A stretch of 7,707 bases of DNA from Candidatus Wolframiiraptor sp. Its GTDB lineage: Archaea; Thermoproteota; Nitrososphaeria_A; Caldarchaeales; Wolframiiraptoraceae. Below, in pieces: positions 1 to 5,867 of this stretch. The stretch covers positions 1 to 7,707 of the forward strand of contig QMUP01000033.1 in assembly GCA_003660635.1 (NCBI GenBank), read 5' to 3'. The number at the start of each line of letters is the position of its first letter. Positions within the stretch are counted from its first letter, which is position 1. Below the pieces are notes generated by a model. That model saw nothing but the letters and a program-made list of their open reading frames with translations, was not told the origin of the DNA and did no database searches. The translations under genes were made by a program, and so were the position numbers.

Positions 1-443
1 GTGCTCGAGGTCAGGATCGCGGAATAGGCGTCTATGAGCTTCTTCGCCCGCTCCAGCCTCCTCTCAAACTCGTCCACCAGATTGGTCATCATCTTCTCGA
101 ACTCTATCCTCGTGAAGTCCCGTAGATCCATGTTCAAGGTGAGGGAGTCCGCGAACCTCTTGAGGAAGGTGAATACCTCTTTGTCGCGGATCTTCTTGGA
201 AACATATCCTATGGCCTGATGCAAGCCGTAATTCCATCTCTCAACGGCGTTCGATACCTTACCGAAGAAGTTTGATAGTTCTCCGAGGGCGAGGGCGGAT
301 GACGACGCCATCTTCACGACGTCGCGTGGATTAGGAGATGCCGTTGAGAGCGCGTAGAAATACAATATTATTATTTGTCGAAGATCTCCGAGGCCATTTC
401 TTCTTAGGAGAAAATCAAACCTGTTTTTCAGAGAGATTCCCAA
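1..443 (-). CDS. flaJ: Archaellum membrane platform protein FlaJ/ArlJ, N-terminal part (partial)
   Basis: Membrane platform on which the archaellum is assembled and turned; a TadC/T2SSF-family relative that binds the ATPase FlaI. Only the first 147 codons are present; the window edge removes the rest (the family is usually about 450-600 aa). The frame stays open across the whole stretch. Recognisable features are the early helix with LYFYALSTA (about residues 27-35), the helical segment GKVSNAVERWNYG (61-73) and KRFADSLTLNMDLRDF (95-110), typical of the cytosolic N-terminal region that precedes the first transmembrane helices. I chose a TTG start at 443. The frame has a stop just upstream (TGA, 453-451), no ATG fits, and GGTGAG lies 5 nt before the TTG. 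The start overlaps the end of flaI by 16 nt, which implies translational coupling. Identity rests on these motifs and on its place after flaI. Confidence 0.88.
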   Translation of the reverse strand, partial: MGISLKNRFDFLLRRNGLGDLRQIIILYFYALSTASPNPRDVVKMASSSALALGELSNFFGKVSNAVERWNYGLHQAIGYVSKKIRDKEVFTFLKRFADSLTLNMDLRDFTRIEFEKMMTNLVDEFERRLERAKKLIDAYSAILTSS

Positions 444-2122
444 GGTCTCTCACCTGACTCGACGAGATCCATAATCCGCTCGACGCCGATGACGTATGCC
501 TGGTTTATCACCCTCCAGACCTCGAAGTAGTCGAATACCCCGAGATCGACGAGCCTTGACAGGAAGCTTGCCCGGAGTTCGAGTTCGCGGTAGATCTTCC
601 TCAGCTCTCCCCTGCTTATCCCCTTCATGACCGCTACCCTGTTCTCGAGGAGGTGGCTGCTTCCCTCGCCCCTGAACTCGTGGAGGTCTTCTCTAGGCTG
701 CCAGGTGAATAGCTCGATATAGCTGAACCTTCCTTCTAGTGGATCGTATCCCACTATCTCGTTAACGCTGAGAACCCTCCTCTCAAAGGTCCCCGTCCTC
801 GGAACCCTAACCGCGCTCTGGATGACGACGCAGTTCAGGACATCCATGTAGGTCTTCGGAATCTCGATCGGCGAGCCCGTCAACCTCTGAATCAGCTTCT
901 CAACGCTCCCGGCGTGGAAGGTGGAGAGGACCGGGGTCCCCGTCTGCATGGCCTGGAATGCCACGCTGGCCTCCCGCCCTCGGATCTCGCCGACGATTAT
1001 GTAGTTCGGCCTCTGCCTGAGCGCCGCCTTGAGTAGGTCGAATAGGTCTATCGCCGCCGCCTCCTCGCTCTCCCTAGTCACCTCCCTGACCCAGTTCTCG
1101 TGCGGCACTATTATCTCGGGCGTGTCCTCTATGCTGATGATCTTGTAGTGTGGGTTGATGAAGGTGCAGACGGCTCTCAGGAGGGTTGTCTTCCCGCTCG
1201 CGACCTCGCCGCAGAACCAGATGCTCATGTTGTATTCTAGGAGGATCCAGAGATAGGCGGCGATCATGGGGTCTATTGTCCCGAATTTTATGAGCTGAGT
1301 TATGCTGAGCGGCTTGTCGGTGAACTTCCTGATCGTGAAGTTGCTCCCCCTCATGCTTATCTCCGATCCATAGACTATGTTTATCCTGGATCCATCTGGG
1401 AGGGAGGCGTCGACTATCGGGTTCCTGAAGGTCACGGGTCTACCCGATCGCTCGGACAGCCTCCTGACGAACTCGTTGAGCTCGTCCTCGGAGTCGAATC
1501 TAATGTTCGATTCGCAGCTCCCGAAGATCTTGTGCTCGACGAAGATAGGCCCCAAGCCGTCGCAGCTCACATCCTCGATGTATGGATCCCTGATGAAGGG
1601 CTCGATCACCCCAAGCCTAACCTTCTCCATCACCAGGTTGTATTCCAAGGCCTTGTAGGTCTCATAGCCCACCGCAATCCTCCCCGACCTCTTGTCCACG
1701 ACGACGTATTCGCCGGGCGGCATCCCGGGCCTGACCTCGACGACCTCCCGCAAAAGCGCCTTCAGGATCTCCTCGTGTTCCTCCGGGCTCCTGAACTCGG
1801 TGGACTCGTCTATCAGGTCTATCAGCAATTCGTCGACGATCTCGGGAAGCCTTCCAAGCCTTATCCCGCTCGCGGGCTGGACCACGACGTACATGGGCCT
1901 TAGGCCGGGGCCTCGGGAATAGACGTGGATGAAGATGGGGTCTCCGACCGGGTAGAGGATGTTTATCCTCTTCTCATATCTGAGGTCGCGTGAGAGCTGC
2001 TCCATATACCGCGGGGGCTCCCTCCCAGATCTAATCCACTCATCTAGGTATCTCAGTAGATGCGGGTTCTGCGCGAACGCGTTCCTCAGCCCGGGCTCGA
2101 ATTCCTCGATTAGGAAGCTCAT
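428..2122 (-). CDS. flaI: Archaellum motor/assembly ATPase FlaI/ArlI
   Basis: Cytosolic hexameric ATPase of the GspE/type IV pilus secretion superfamily; it powers both archaellin assembly and rotation by acting on FlaJ with FlaH. The product is 564 aa, full length for the family. The N-terminal domain (about 1-180) leads to the conserved IEDVSCDG (182-189) and LPDGSR (241-246). The catalytic domain has Walker A GEVASGKT (305-312, Lys311), the Asp box ISIEDTPEI (329-337), Walker B YIIVGEIRG (374-382, Glu379) and the His box STFHAGS (400-406). All expected catalytic motifs look intact. The ATG at 2122 is preceded by GTGAGGAG, close to the start, and lies 4 nt after the flaH stop. The N-terminus MSFLIEEF resembles the mobile tip that distinguishes FlaI from pilus ATPases, though this is only a resemblance. 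A related pilus-type ATPase is unlikely given the G-F-H-I-J context. Confidence 0.97.
   Translation of the reverse strand: MSFLIEEFEPGLRNAFAQNPHLLRYLDEWIRSGREPPRYMEQLSRDLRYEKRINILYPVGDPIFIHVYSRGPGLRPMYVVVQPASGIRLGRLPEIVDELLIDLIDESTEFRSPEEHEEILKALLREVVEVRPGMPPGEYVVVDKRSGRIAVGYETYKALEYNLVMEKVRLGVIEPFIRDPYIEDVSCDGLGPIFVEHKIFGSCESNIRFDSEDELNEFVRRLSERSGRPVTFRNPIVDASLPDGSRINIVYGSEISMRGSNFTIRKFTDKPLSITQLIKFGTIDPMIAAYLWILLEYNMSIWFCGEVASGKTTLLRAVCTFINPHYKIISIEDTPEIIVPHENWVREVTRESEEAAAIDLFDLLKAALRQRPNYIIVGEIRGREASVAFQAMQTGTPVLSTFHAGSVEKLIQRLTGSPIEIPKTYMDVLNCVVIQSAVRVPRTGTFERRVLSVNEIVGYDPLEGRFSYIELFTWQPREDLHEFRGEGSSHLLENRVAVMKGISRGELRKIYRELELRASFLSRLVDLGVFDYFEVWRVINQAYVIGVERIMDLVESGERPWESL
431..451 (-). 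other. Small inverted repeat at the flaI/flaJ junction
   Basis: On the mRNA strand a perfect 6-bp stem, GAGAGA (451-446) with TCTCTC (436-431), encloses a 9-nt loop. The loop contains the TTG start of flaJ and the stem covers half of its ribosome-binding site. It may couple flaJ translation to ribosomes finishing flaI, but a 6-bp stem can also occur by chance. Confidence 0.35.
449..454 (-). promoter_or_regulatory. Ribosome-binding site GGTGAG deciding the TTG start of flaJ
   Basis: GGTGAG is read on the minus strand inside the last codons of flaI and ends 5 nt before the TTG at 443. The same GGTG-type motif precedes several other genes of the operon, so this supports the non-ATG start. Confidence 0.55.
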
Positions 2123-2126
2123 CTCC

Positions 2127-2837
2127 TCACGCCCTCGCCTGGGAGAATGGGAGAACCTTTATCCCGAAGGCCGGGTCGACGTCGAAGCTGAGGGTTATCG
2201 AGGAGGGCTTAACCGCCCCCTTGAGCTTCGGGACCTGGAGTATCTTCACGATCCTCTCGCCGATCTCCTTTATCGTTAGGGTGAAGTGGACGTCGCATAT
2301 CGACCTCATCCTGATCAAGAGATCCTGGTTAAACGCGTAGGGGTGAATGGTTATGATGATCGACTTGCCCTCGTCGTCGACCACGTTCCTCACCTCCGTG
2401 AAGAAGTTCAGTATATCCCGCTCCTCGGCGTGGGTGACGAGATAGGTCAACGAGTCGACTACGTAGATGTCGCGTTCAAACCGCTTCCTTATCGTCTTCA
2501 GGAGCAGGTCCAGGAATCTGGATGAGAGTTCGCGGTTCCATCTAAGGCTCTTGACGTGGAGTTCGAAGATCATCAGCTTCCCGGTTAGGAAGAAGTACTT
2601 GACGTCGAGTGAGATCTGCTCCATTCCCCTTATGAGCCTCTTGACCCCGGTCTCGGTCGTGATGTAGAGGACCTTGTAGCCCAGGTTCAACGCGCCGTAG
2701 GTGTACTGCTGGGCCAGGACGCTCTTCCCGCTGTCATTCGGCCCCTCGATCACGCATAGAAACGGGGTCCTTATCTCCCCTATCTTCCGATCCAATTCGC
2801 TGTTCAAGGATTTTAGGAGACCGCCCTCCCTGCTCAC
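2127..2837 (-). CDS. flaH: Archaellum ATP-binding protein FlaH/ArlH
   Basis: RecA/KaiC-like protein that binds ATP and sits with FlaI at the base of the archaellum motor, where its nucleotide state is thought to control the FlaI interaction. The product is 236 aa, normal for the family. Visible motifs are Walker A GPNDSGKS (32-39, Lys38), the conserved ITTETG (59-64), the hydrophobic Walker B strand IYVVDSL (124-130) and the family C-terminus DPAFGIKVLPFS (221-232). The Walker A fits the general GxxxxGKS rule but has Asp35 where KaiC-type loops usually have Gly. The start is GTG at 2837, sharing GTGA with the flaF stop (4-nt overlap), with GGGGTGAG about 8 nt upstream. The protein has no signal peptide or membrane span. 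Its position between flaF and flaI is the standard archaellum order. Confidence 0.95.
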   Translation of the reverse strand: MSREGGLLKSLNSELDRKIGEIRTPFLCVIEGPNDSGKSVLAQQYTYGALNLGYKVLYITTETGVKRLIRGMEQISLDVKYFFLTGKLMIFELHVKSLRWNRELSSRFLDLLLKTIRKRFERDIYVVDSLTYLVTHAEERDILNFFTEVRNVVDDEGKSIIITIHPYAFNQDLLIRMRSICDVHFTLTIKEIGERIVKILQVPKLKGAVKPSSITLSFDVDPAFGIKVLPFSQARA

Positions 2838-3364
2838 GGAGAACTCACCCCGCTTGGAGCCGCGACGATTAGCTTAACCGCTCCGCGTATCTCATCCGCG
2901 ACCCATGCCCTTATCGCGAGGCACTCACCCGGATCCCAGAGCCCGCTCGACATGTCTGGGGAAACGGGGTTGAGGAGTTCCTCTGATCCTTCGTAGGTTA
3001 TGTTGAGGGGACGCCAGCCGTAGCTGAGGTCCATGTCGGGATTATAGGGGAGCCAAATGGCCTTGACGAAGCCAGCTGAAGACCTGTAAACCAAGATCAC
3101 GTCCATTTTATCGAATTCGCCGACCCTTATCGGATCTGCGCCGCAGTTGAGAATCCTGGCCTCAACGCTTCTGTTATCCGATAAGACCGTCAGATTCTCG
3201 ACATCGAGGACGCCGCGAGAAAGTTCCAGATTCTCCAAGGCCGTGGCCAGGCTATCGCGGATGACGCCGCATCCCAGCGAGATCATGCCCATTAGGAATC
3301 CTATTGAGATTAGGGCGATCGCGGCGAAGAATGCGGAGGCGGCGAGGGATCCGAGGCTCGACAC
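2834..3364 (-). CDS. flaF: Archaellum stator protein FlaF/ArlF
   Basis: Single-span membrane protein whose extracytoplasmic beta-sandwich is known in Sulfolobus to bind the S-layer and act as a motor stator. I start the gene at GTG 3364, giving 176 aa. GGGGAGG (3379-3373) ends 8 nt upstream and the protein then opens directly with SSLGSLAASAFFAAIAL, a short head followed by a membrane helix (about 7-30). The frame is open further upstream, but that stretch lies over flaG and does not look like protein. The outer domain (about 45-170) has an early strand with ILNCG (71-75), a WDPGE motif (143-147) shared with FlaG, and three N-glycosylation sequons (N57, N64, N121). The assignment to F rather than G rests on order (G-F-H-I-J) and the N-terminus; F and G belong to related families, so a swap is possible though unlikely. 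Confidence 0.82.
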   Translation of the reverse strand: MSSLGSLAASAFFAAIALISIGFLMGMISLGCGVIRDSLATALENLELSRGVLDVENLTVLSDNRSVEARILNCGADPIRVGEFDKMDVILVYRSSAGFVKAIWLPYNPDMDLSYGWRPLNITYEGSEELLNPVSPDMSSGLWDPGECLAIRAWVADEIRGAVKLIVAAPSGVSSP

Positions 3365-3372
3365 CGCGAACA

Positions 3373-3379
3373 CCTCCCC
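3373..3379 (-). promoter_or_regulatory. Ribosome-binding site GGGGAGG deciding the GTG start of flaF
   Basis: This is the strongest Shine-Dalgarno match in the operon. It begins on the last base of the flaG stop codon and sits 8 nt before GTG 3364. It fixes the flaF start at the beginning of the membrane helix. Confidence 0.65.
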
Positions 3380-3867
3380 TAAGTCGAGAACTGGGATGAG
3401 CACTCGACGCCGTTGTAGAGGATGAACGAGGCCTCGTGGTCTCCCCTCCCAAGAGTTGAGTCGAGGTGAGCGGTGAGGAGGATTGTTTCTCCGGGATCCC
3501 ACCTGCCATCTAGATCGTGGTCGTTTAGTAACGTGTAATTCCAGTACTCGGGTGATCCATCGAAGAGCAGGTAGTGGATCCCGTTCTCGCTCAAGATCAT
3601 CAGCTCGGATTTCTCGATGAGGGAGGGAGGAAGGGCGCGCATCCCCGTGTTCTTCACCCATAGTTTGACTAGGTTCGAGTCGTTCCTCGCATAAACCAAA
3701 AGGATCTTACACCTATGATATGATTCATCTTTAATCCACGTCAATTGAGCCCTCTGGAGGTCCATCATCTGATTGAGGTTAGCGATATATGTCCCCGCGA
3801 GCGCCGCCGCGATTATTATGGCCGCGATCCCGAGAATAGACTCGGATAAAATGGAGCTAATCGGCAT
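3379..3867 (-). CDS. flaG: Archaellum protein FlaG/ArlG
   Basis: Archaellin-like single-span protein; in Sulfolobus FlaG forms a short filament in the pseudoperiplasm that is capped by FlaF and anchored to the S-layer. The product is 162 aa from ATG 3867, preceded by GGGGTG at a spacing of about 8 nt. An upstream in-frame ATG at 3897 would add 10 residues unlike the family and lacks such a site. The N-terminus MPISSILSE leads into a membrane helix (about 9-28). The outer domain has the family strand VKLWVKNTG (67-75), then D116-x-D118-x-D120-G121 to E127, a complete EF-hand-like calcium loop that ends in WDPGE. Sequons are at N62 and N110. The gene overlaps the end of the FlaC/D/E-like gene by 11 nt and ends 14 nt before flaF. 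There is no class III signal peptide, as expected for FlaG. Confidence 0.82.
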   Translation of the reverse strand: MPISSILSESILGIAAIIIAAALAGTYIANLNQMMDLQRAQLTWIKDESYHRCKILLVYARNDSNLVKLWVKNTGMRALPPSLIEKSELMILSENGIHYLLFDGSPEYWNYTLLNDHDLDGRWDPGETILLTAHLDSTLGRGDHEASFILYNGVECSSQFST

Positions 3868-4504
3868 GCCGCATACACCCCGCTGATTCTTTTCCAAATT
3901 TTTGATCCAAGATCTTCAGGAGGAGTATGAGTATGATGAAGAACTTCTCATCGGCTCCAGATGATAGGAGGTTCAGGAGATAGGCGGCGGCGACCGTGAA
4001 CTCCTCATCCGGCTTCCCGACCCTGGCAACGTTAAACCTATCCAGCCCATCGAGACTAAGAATCAACTCGATTGCATCGGTCAGGGACTCTAGGATCCGG
4101 GGCGGCGCGAATTTCCTCGCGGCACGTGAGCTAAGAAAGCCCACGGCGTGTTCTTTTCCCAAGAGTTTTAGGAGGAGATATGCGCAGGTGATCGTGGCCA
4201 GCGATTTACCTCTAACGCCCCCGGGGAGCAGGGCCATCAATTGTTTCTCCGAGGGGGGAACGCCTTCACCGCGAGCTAGGTCGCCTTCCTCGGCTTTTTG
4301 CTCGAAACCATTCTCGACATTTTCGCTTTGTTTCTTTAATCCCTCCGCGGTGAGGATTCTGGTAGCGTAGTTGAATGGGTTCTCCAGATTTGAGATCAGC
4401 TCCCTCACATCCATTAACGTCGTCTCAAGCGGCTCCTTGAGCCTCTTAACCTCCTCCTCCAATTCCTCAAACTTCTTCCTAAGCGATCCATATTCATCTC
4501 CCAT
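3857..4504 (-). CDS. FlaC/D/E-like archaellum cytosolic protein (divergent)
   Basis: The product is 215 aa, soluble at its N-terminus and without a signal peptide. A charged coiled coil (about 8-25, EELEEEVKRLKE) is followed by VRELISNLENPFNY (33-46), which resembles the N-terminal signature of the FlaC/FlaD/FlaE family. Those proteins form the cytosolic ring of the euryarchaeal archaellum and receive the chemotaxis signal through CheF. A polar linker (about 57-88) separates this from a helical C-terminal part (about 89-207) with LLPGG (92-96) and two hydrophobic helices near 104-116 and 188-200. I do not see the usual tryptophan-containing core of the FlaD/E C-terminal domain, so the C-terminal half is divergent or different. 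The ATG at 4504 follows GGTGAGG and overlaps the previous gene by 11 nt. The family call is moderate; the link to the archaellum is firm from context. Confidence 0.62.
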   Translation of the reverse strand: MGDEYGSLRKKFEELEEEVKRLKEPLETTLMDVRELISNLENPFNYATRILTAEGLKKQSENVENGFEQKAEEGDLARGEGVPPSEKQLMALLPGGVRGKSLATITCAYLLLKLLGKEHAVGFLSSRAARKFAPPRILESLTDAIELILSLDGLDRFNVARVGKPDEEFTVAAAYLLNLLSSGADEKFFIILILLLKILDQKFGKESAGCMRHAD

Positions 4505-5027
4505 CGCCCCTCACCCCTTGCCTGTGAGTCGGCTTGGAGGATTCCGAGATCTTGATCACGTATTCGTAGCAATCCTTCAAGATGTCGGATAGATCCAGCG
4601 AGGTAATCATGACGAACTTGGAGGTAAACATGGAATAGAACTGGAAGAGGAATCCCCGGATTATGAAGATGAAGGGCCTACTATTTCTCCCACATATCCG
4701 GGCAGAACTCGAAACCCGGAAAAATATCTCGACGTCGCCCTTCTCGGACCTCGACGCGAAGACCGCGGCGTCCTTCGCGAGCCTCAGAGCCTTGACTGAG
4801 CGTACCAATAACTTGTTAGCCGATTGGAGGTTCTCAACCCTACTCTTTTTCACAAACCTGTAGAGCCTCTCCCCTAGAACCCTCCCAACCGAATAGGCCA
4901 CGATCCCGCATACATCTTCCCCGAAATACTTGCTCAGATCCCAGAGCAGAGAAATCATCTCAGTAGCGCCCGAAAAAGCCTCAAACAACCCGCTCTCCAC
5001 ACACCCTTTCATAAAATCCTCGTCCAT
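4494..5027 (-). CDS. Uncharacterised first gene of the archaellum operon, possible V4R-like domain
   Basis: I do not recognise this 177-aa protein with certainty. It lacks a signal peptide and an N-terminal membrane helix, so it differs from crenarchaeal FlaX, which is membrane-bound. The first 90 residues look helical, with YSVGRVLGERLYRF (45-58) resembling the glycine-spaced helix of V4R (4-vinyl reductase) domains. The C-terminal part has VEIFFRVSSSARICG (99-113), a hydrophobic segment IFIIRGFLFQFYSMF (120-134) matching the GFL.G helix, and a final strand KDCYEYVIKI (151-160) in the place of the V4R C-x-F/Y motif. V4R folds bind small ligands or metals, so a sensory role is conceivable, but this is inference. 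The ATG at 5027 is preceded by AGGTG at 8 nt; GTG at 5030 is an alternative. An in-frame extension upstream across flaB is not believable. It is the promoter-proximal gene of the operon. Confidence 0.75.
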   Translation of the reverse strand: MDEDFMKGCVESGLFEAFSGATEMISLLWDLSKYFGEDVCGIVAYSVGRVLGERLYRFVKKSRVENLQSANKLLVRSVKALRLAKDAAVFASRSEKGDVEIFFRVSSSARICGRNSRPFIFIIRGFLFQFYSMFTSKFVMITSLDLSDILKDCYEYVIKISESSKPTHRQGVRGDGR

Positions 5028-5035
5028 CACGAATA

Positions 5036-5040
5036 CACCT
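5036..5040 (-). promoter_or_regulatory. Ribosome-binding site AGGTG of the first archaellum-operon gene
   Basis: AGGTG lies 8 nt before ATG 5027. It supports starting the gene here rather than far upstream, where the reading frame remains open over the flaB region. Confidence 0.5.
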
Positions 5041-5061
5041 AAAATAAGACGGGTTATGGGG

Positions 5062-5075
5062 TTTAAATAGTTTTC
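5062..5075 (-). promoter_or_regulatory. TATA box and BRE of the leftward archaellum operon
   Basis: Read leftward, CGAAAA (5075-5070, BRE-like) precedes a TTTAAA core (5067-5062). Transcription would start about 25 nt further on, near 5040, which leaves a very short leader that still holds the AGGTG site. The TTTAAA core is symmetrical, so it could also serve flaB, giving a leader of about 45 nt. The purine-rich BRE lies only on the leftward side. Confidence 0.55.
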
Positions 5076-5083
5076 GAGTACAT

Positions 5084-5122
5084 CTATGATAAGACAAAAC
5101 TTATGAGAAAGTCTTATCATAG
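5084..5122. repeat. Perfect 12-bp inverted repeat in the flaB promoter, probable operator
   Basis: CTATGATAAGAC (5084-5095) and GTCTTATCATAG (5111-5122) are exact reverse complements separated by 15 nt. The arms are 27 bp apart centre to centre, about two and a half helical turns. The repeat ends 11 nt before the archaellin ATG and is centred on the likely TATA element. This arrangement suits a dimeric regulator or, if transcribed, a leader hairpin. No regulator gene is present in the window. Confidence 0.7.
5099..5106 (+). promoter_or_regulatory. Possible TATA element of flaB inside the palindrome loop
   Basis: ACTTATGA, preceded by the A-rich ACAAA, is centred near 5103, about 25-30 nt before the TTG/ATG codons at 5128-5137. 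That distance would give a leaderless archaellin mRNA, and no ribosome-binding site is seen before the start, which agrees. The match to a TATA box is weak; the stronger TTTAAATA at 5062-5069 is the alternative. Confidence 0.35.
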
Positions 5123-5133
5123 TAATATTGAAG

Positions 5134-5745
5134 ATGATGCGGCGGTCGGATACCCGGAAGACTCGGAGGCTGGGGCTGACCGGATTGGAGACCGCGATAA
5201 TCCTGATAGCCTTCGTGATAGTGGCGGCGGCCTTCGCCTTCGCCGTGCTGAACCTCGGATTCGCCTCGACCCAGAAGAGCGGGGAAGTCCTGAAGGCCGG
5301 ATTGGAAGAGGCCACGTCGAGCATCGAGCCGGCTGGATCGGTGATCGCTGGCGGAGGCCTGTCCGGAGACACCTACTACGTCAAGAACGTGTCGATCTAC
5401 GTCAAGACTGCGGTCGGGAAGCGGCCCGTGGACATGAGCAACGACACCCTCACCATCTCCTACCTCGACCCATACACCCACATCGACAGGCTACTGAGAA
5501 CCGATAACTCGAGCACGACCCAGGCGACCGTGACCGAGGTCAAGGGCGACGGCGACAGCCTACTCGAGTTCGGCGAGATCTGGAAGATAGTCATCCACTT
5601 AGACAACATCTACGGCGGCCTCGACAAAGTGCAGCTTAAGCCGAATGACGTATTCATCGTCGAGATAAAGCCCTCCGTCGGCTCCATGCTCAAGGTGGAG
5701 CGGAGGGTCCCGCCCTCGATAGACCCCGTCATGGACCTCGGCTAA
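5134..5745 (+). CDS. flaB: Archaellin (archaellum filament subunit) FlaB/ArlB precursor
   Basis: Structural subunit that polymerises into the archaellum filament after cleavage by the prepilin peptidase FlaK/PibD, which is not in the window. From ATG 5134 the precursor is 203 aa. TTG 5128 and ATG 5137 are also possible starts and no ribosome-binding site decides between them. A basic class III signal peptide ends in RRLG (11-14), cut before LTGLETAI, with the conserved Glu at +5. Next comes the long hydrophobic helix ILIAFVIVAAAFAFAVL that packs in the filament core. The outer beta domain has the archaellin features DGDSLLEFGE, FIVEIKP and a C-terminal VPPSIDP. Sequons NVS, NDT and NSS suggest N-glycosylation. 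Codons end almost always in G or C, unlike the adjacent leftward gene, as expected for an abundant protein. It is the only archaellin here and is divergent from the rest of the operon. Confidence 0.95.
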   Translation: MMRRSDTRKTRRLGLTGLETAIILIAFVIVAAAFAFAVLNLGFASTQKSGEVLKAGLEEATSSIEPAGSVIAGGGLSGDTYYVKNVSIYVKTAVGKRPVDMSNDTLTISYLDPYTHIDRLLRTDNSSTTQATVTEVKGDGDSLLEFGEIWKIVIHLDNIYGGLDKVQLKPNDVFIVEIKPSVGSMLKVERRVPPSIDPVMDLG

Positions 5746-5788
5746 AAGGGGGTCTCGGCCTCCTGGAACCTCCTCCCTCCTTTTTTTT
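5744..5788 (+). terminator. Hairpin and T-run terminator after flaB
   Basis: AAAAGGGGG (5744-5752), overlapping the flaB stop codon, can pair with CCTCCTTTT (5776-5784) as nine pairs including one G-U. The right arm runs into an eight-T tract (5781-5788). T-tracts alone terminate in archaea, so termination here is likely even if the long-looped stem does not form. Confidence 0.6.
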
Positions 5789-5803
5789 CTACGCGCTTAT
5801 CCT

Positions 5804-5817
5804 ATCAAACTTAAATA
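5804..5817 (+). promoter_or_regulatory. TATA box and BRE of dnaG
   Basis: ATCAAA (5804-5809, BRE-like) followed by CTTAAATA (5810-5817) is a good archaeal promoter. Transcription would begin near 5840, leaving a leader of about 40 nt that contains the ribosome-binding site. It follows directly after the flaB terminator, so dnaG is probably a separate transcription unit. Confidence 0.6.
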
Positions 5818-5867
5818 GCGTCCGTTAGGGCTATGAATCGACTCATGGTAAACGTGTTGATGCTCAT

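Noticed and set aside
1377..1922. Three overlapping plus-strand open frames antisense to flaI.
   Set aside because: They lie wholly inside the well-conserved flaI gene, show no domain-like sequence, and follow from its GC-rich codon pattern.
3365..3661. Upstream extension of flaF in the same frame.
   Set aside because: It overlaps most of flaG, is rich in Arg, His and Pro with no family similarity, and the strong GGGGAGG site points to GTG 3364.
5028..5372. Upstream extension of the 177-aa gene across the intergenic region and flaB.
   Set aside because: It would run antisense to the archaellin signal peptide and across the promoters; ATG 5027 has its own ribosome-binding site.
5103..5507. 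Plus-strand 134-aa open frame overlapping the flaB start.
   Set aside because: It is out of frame with flaB, low-complexity Arg/Asp-rich, and explained as a shadow of the archaellin gene.
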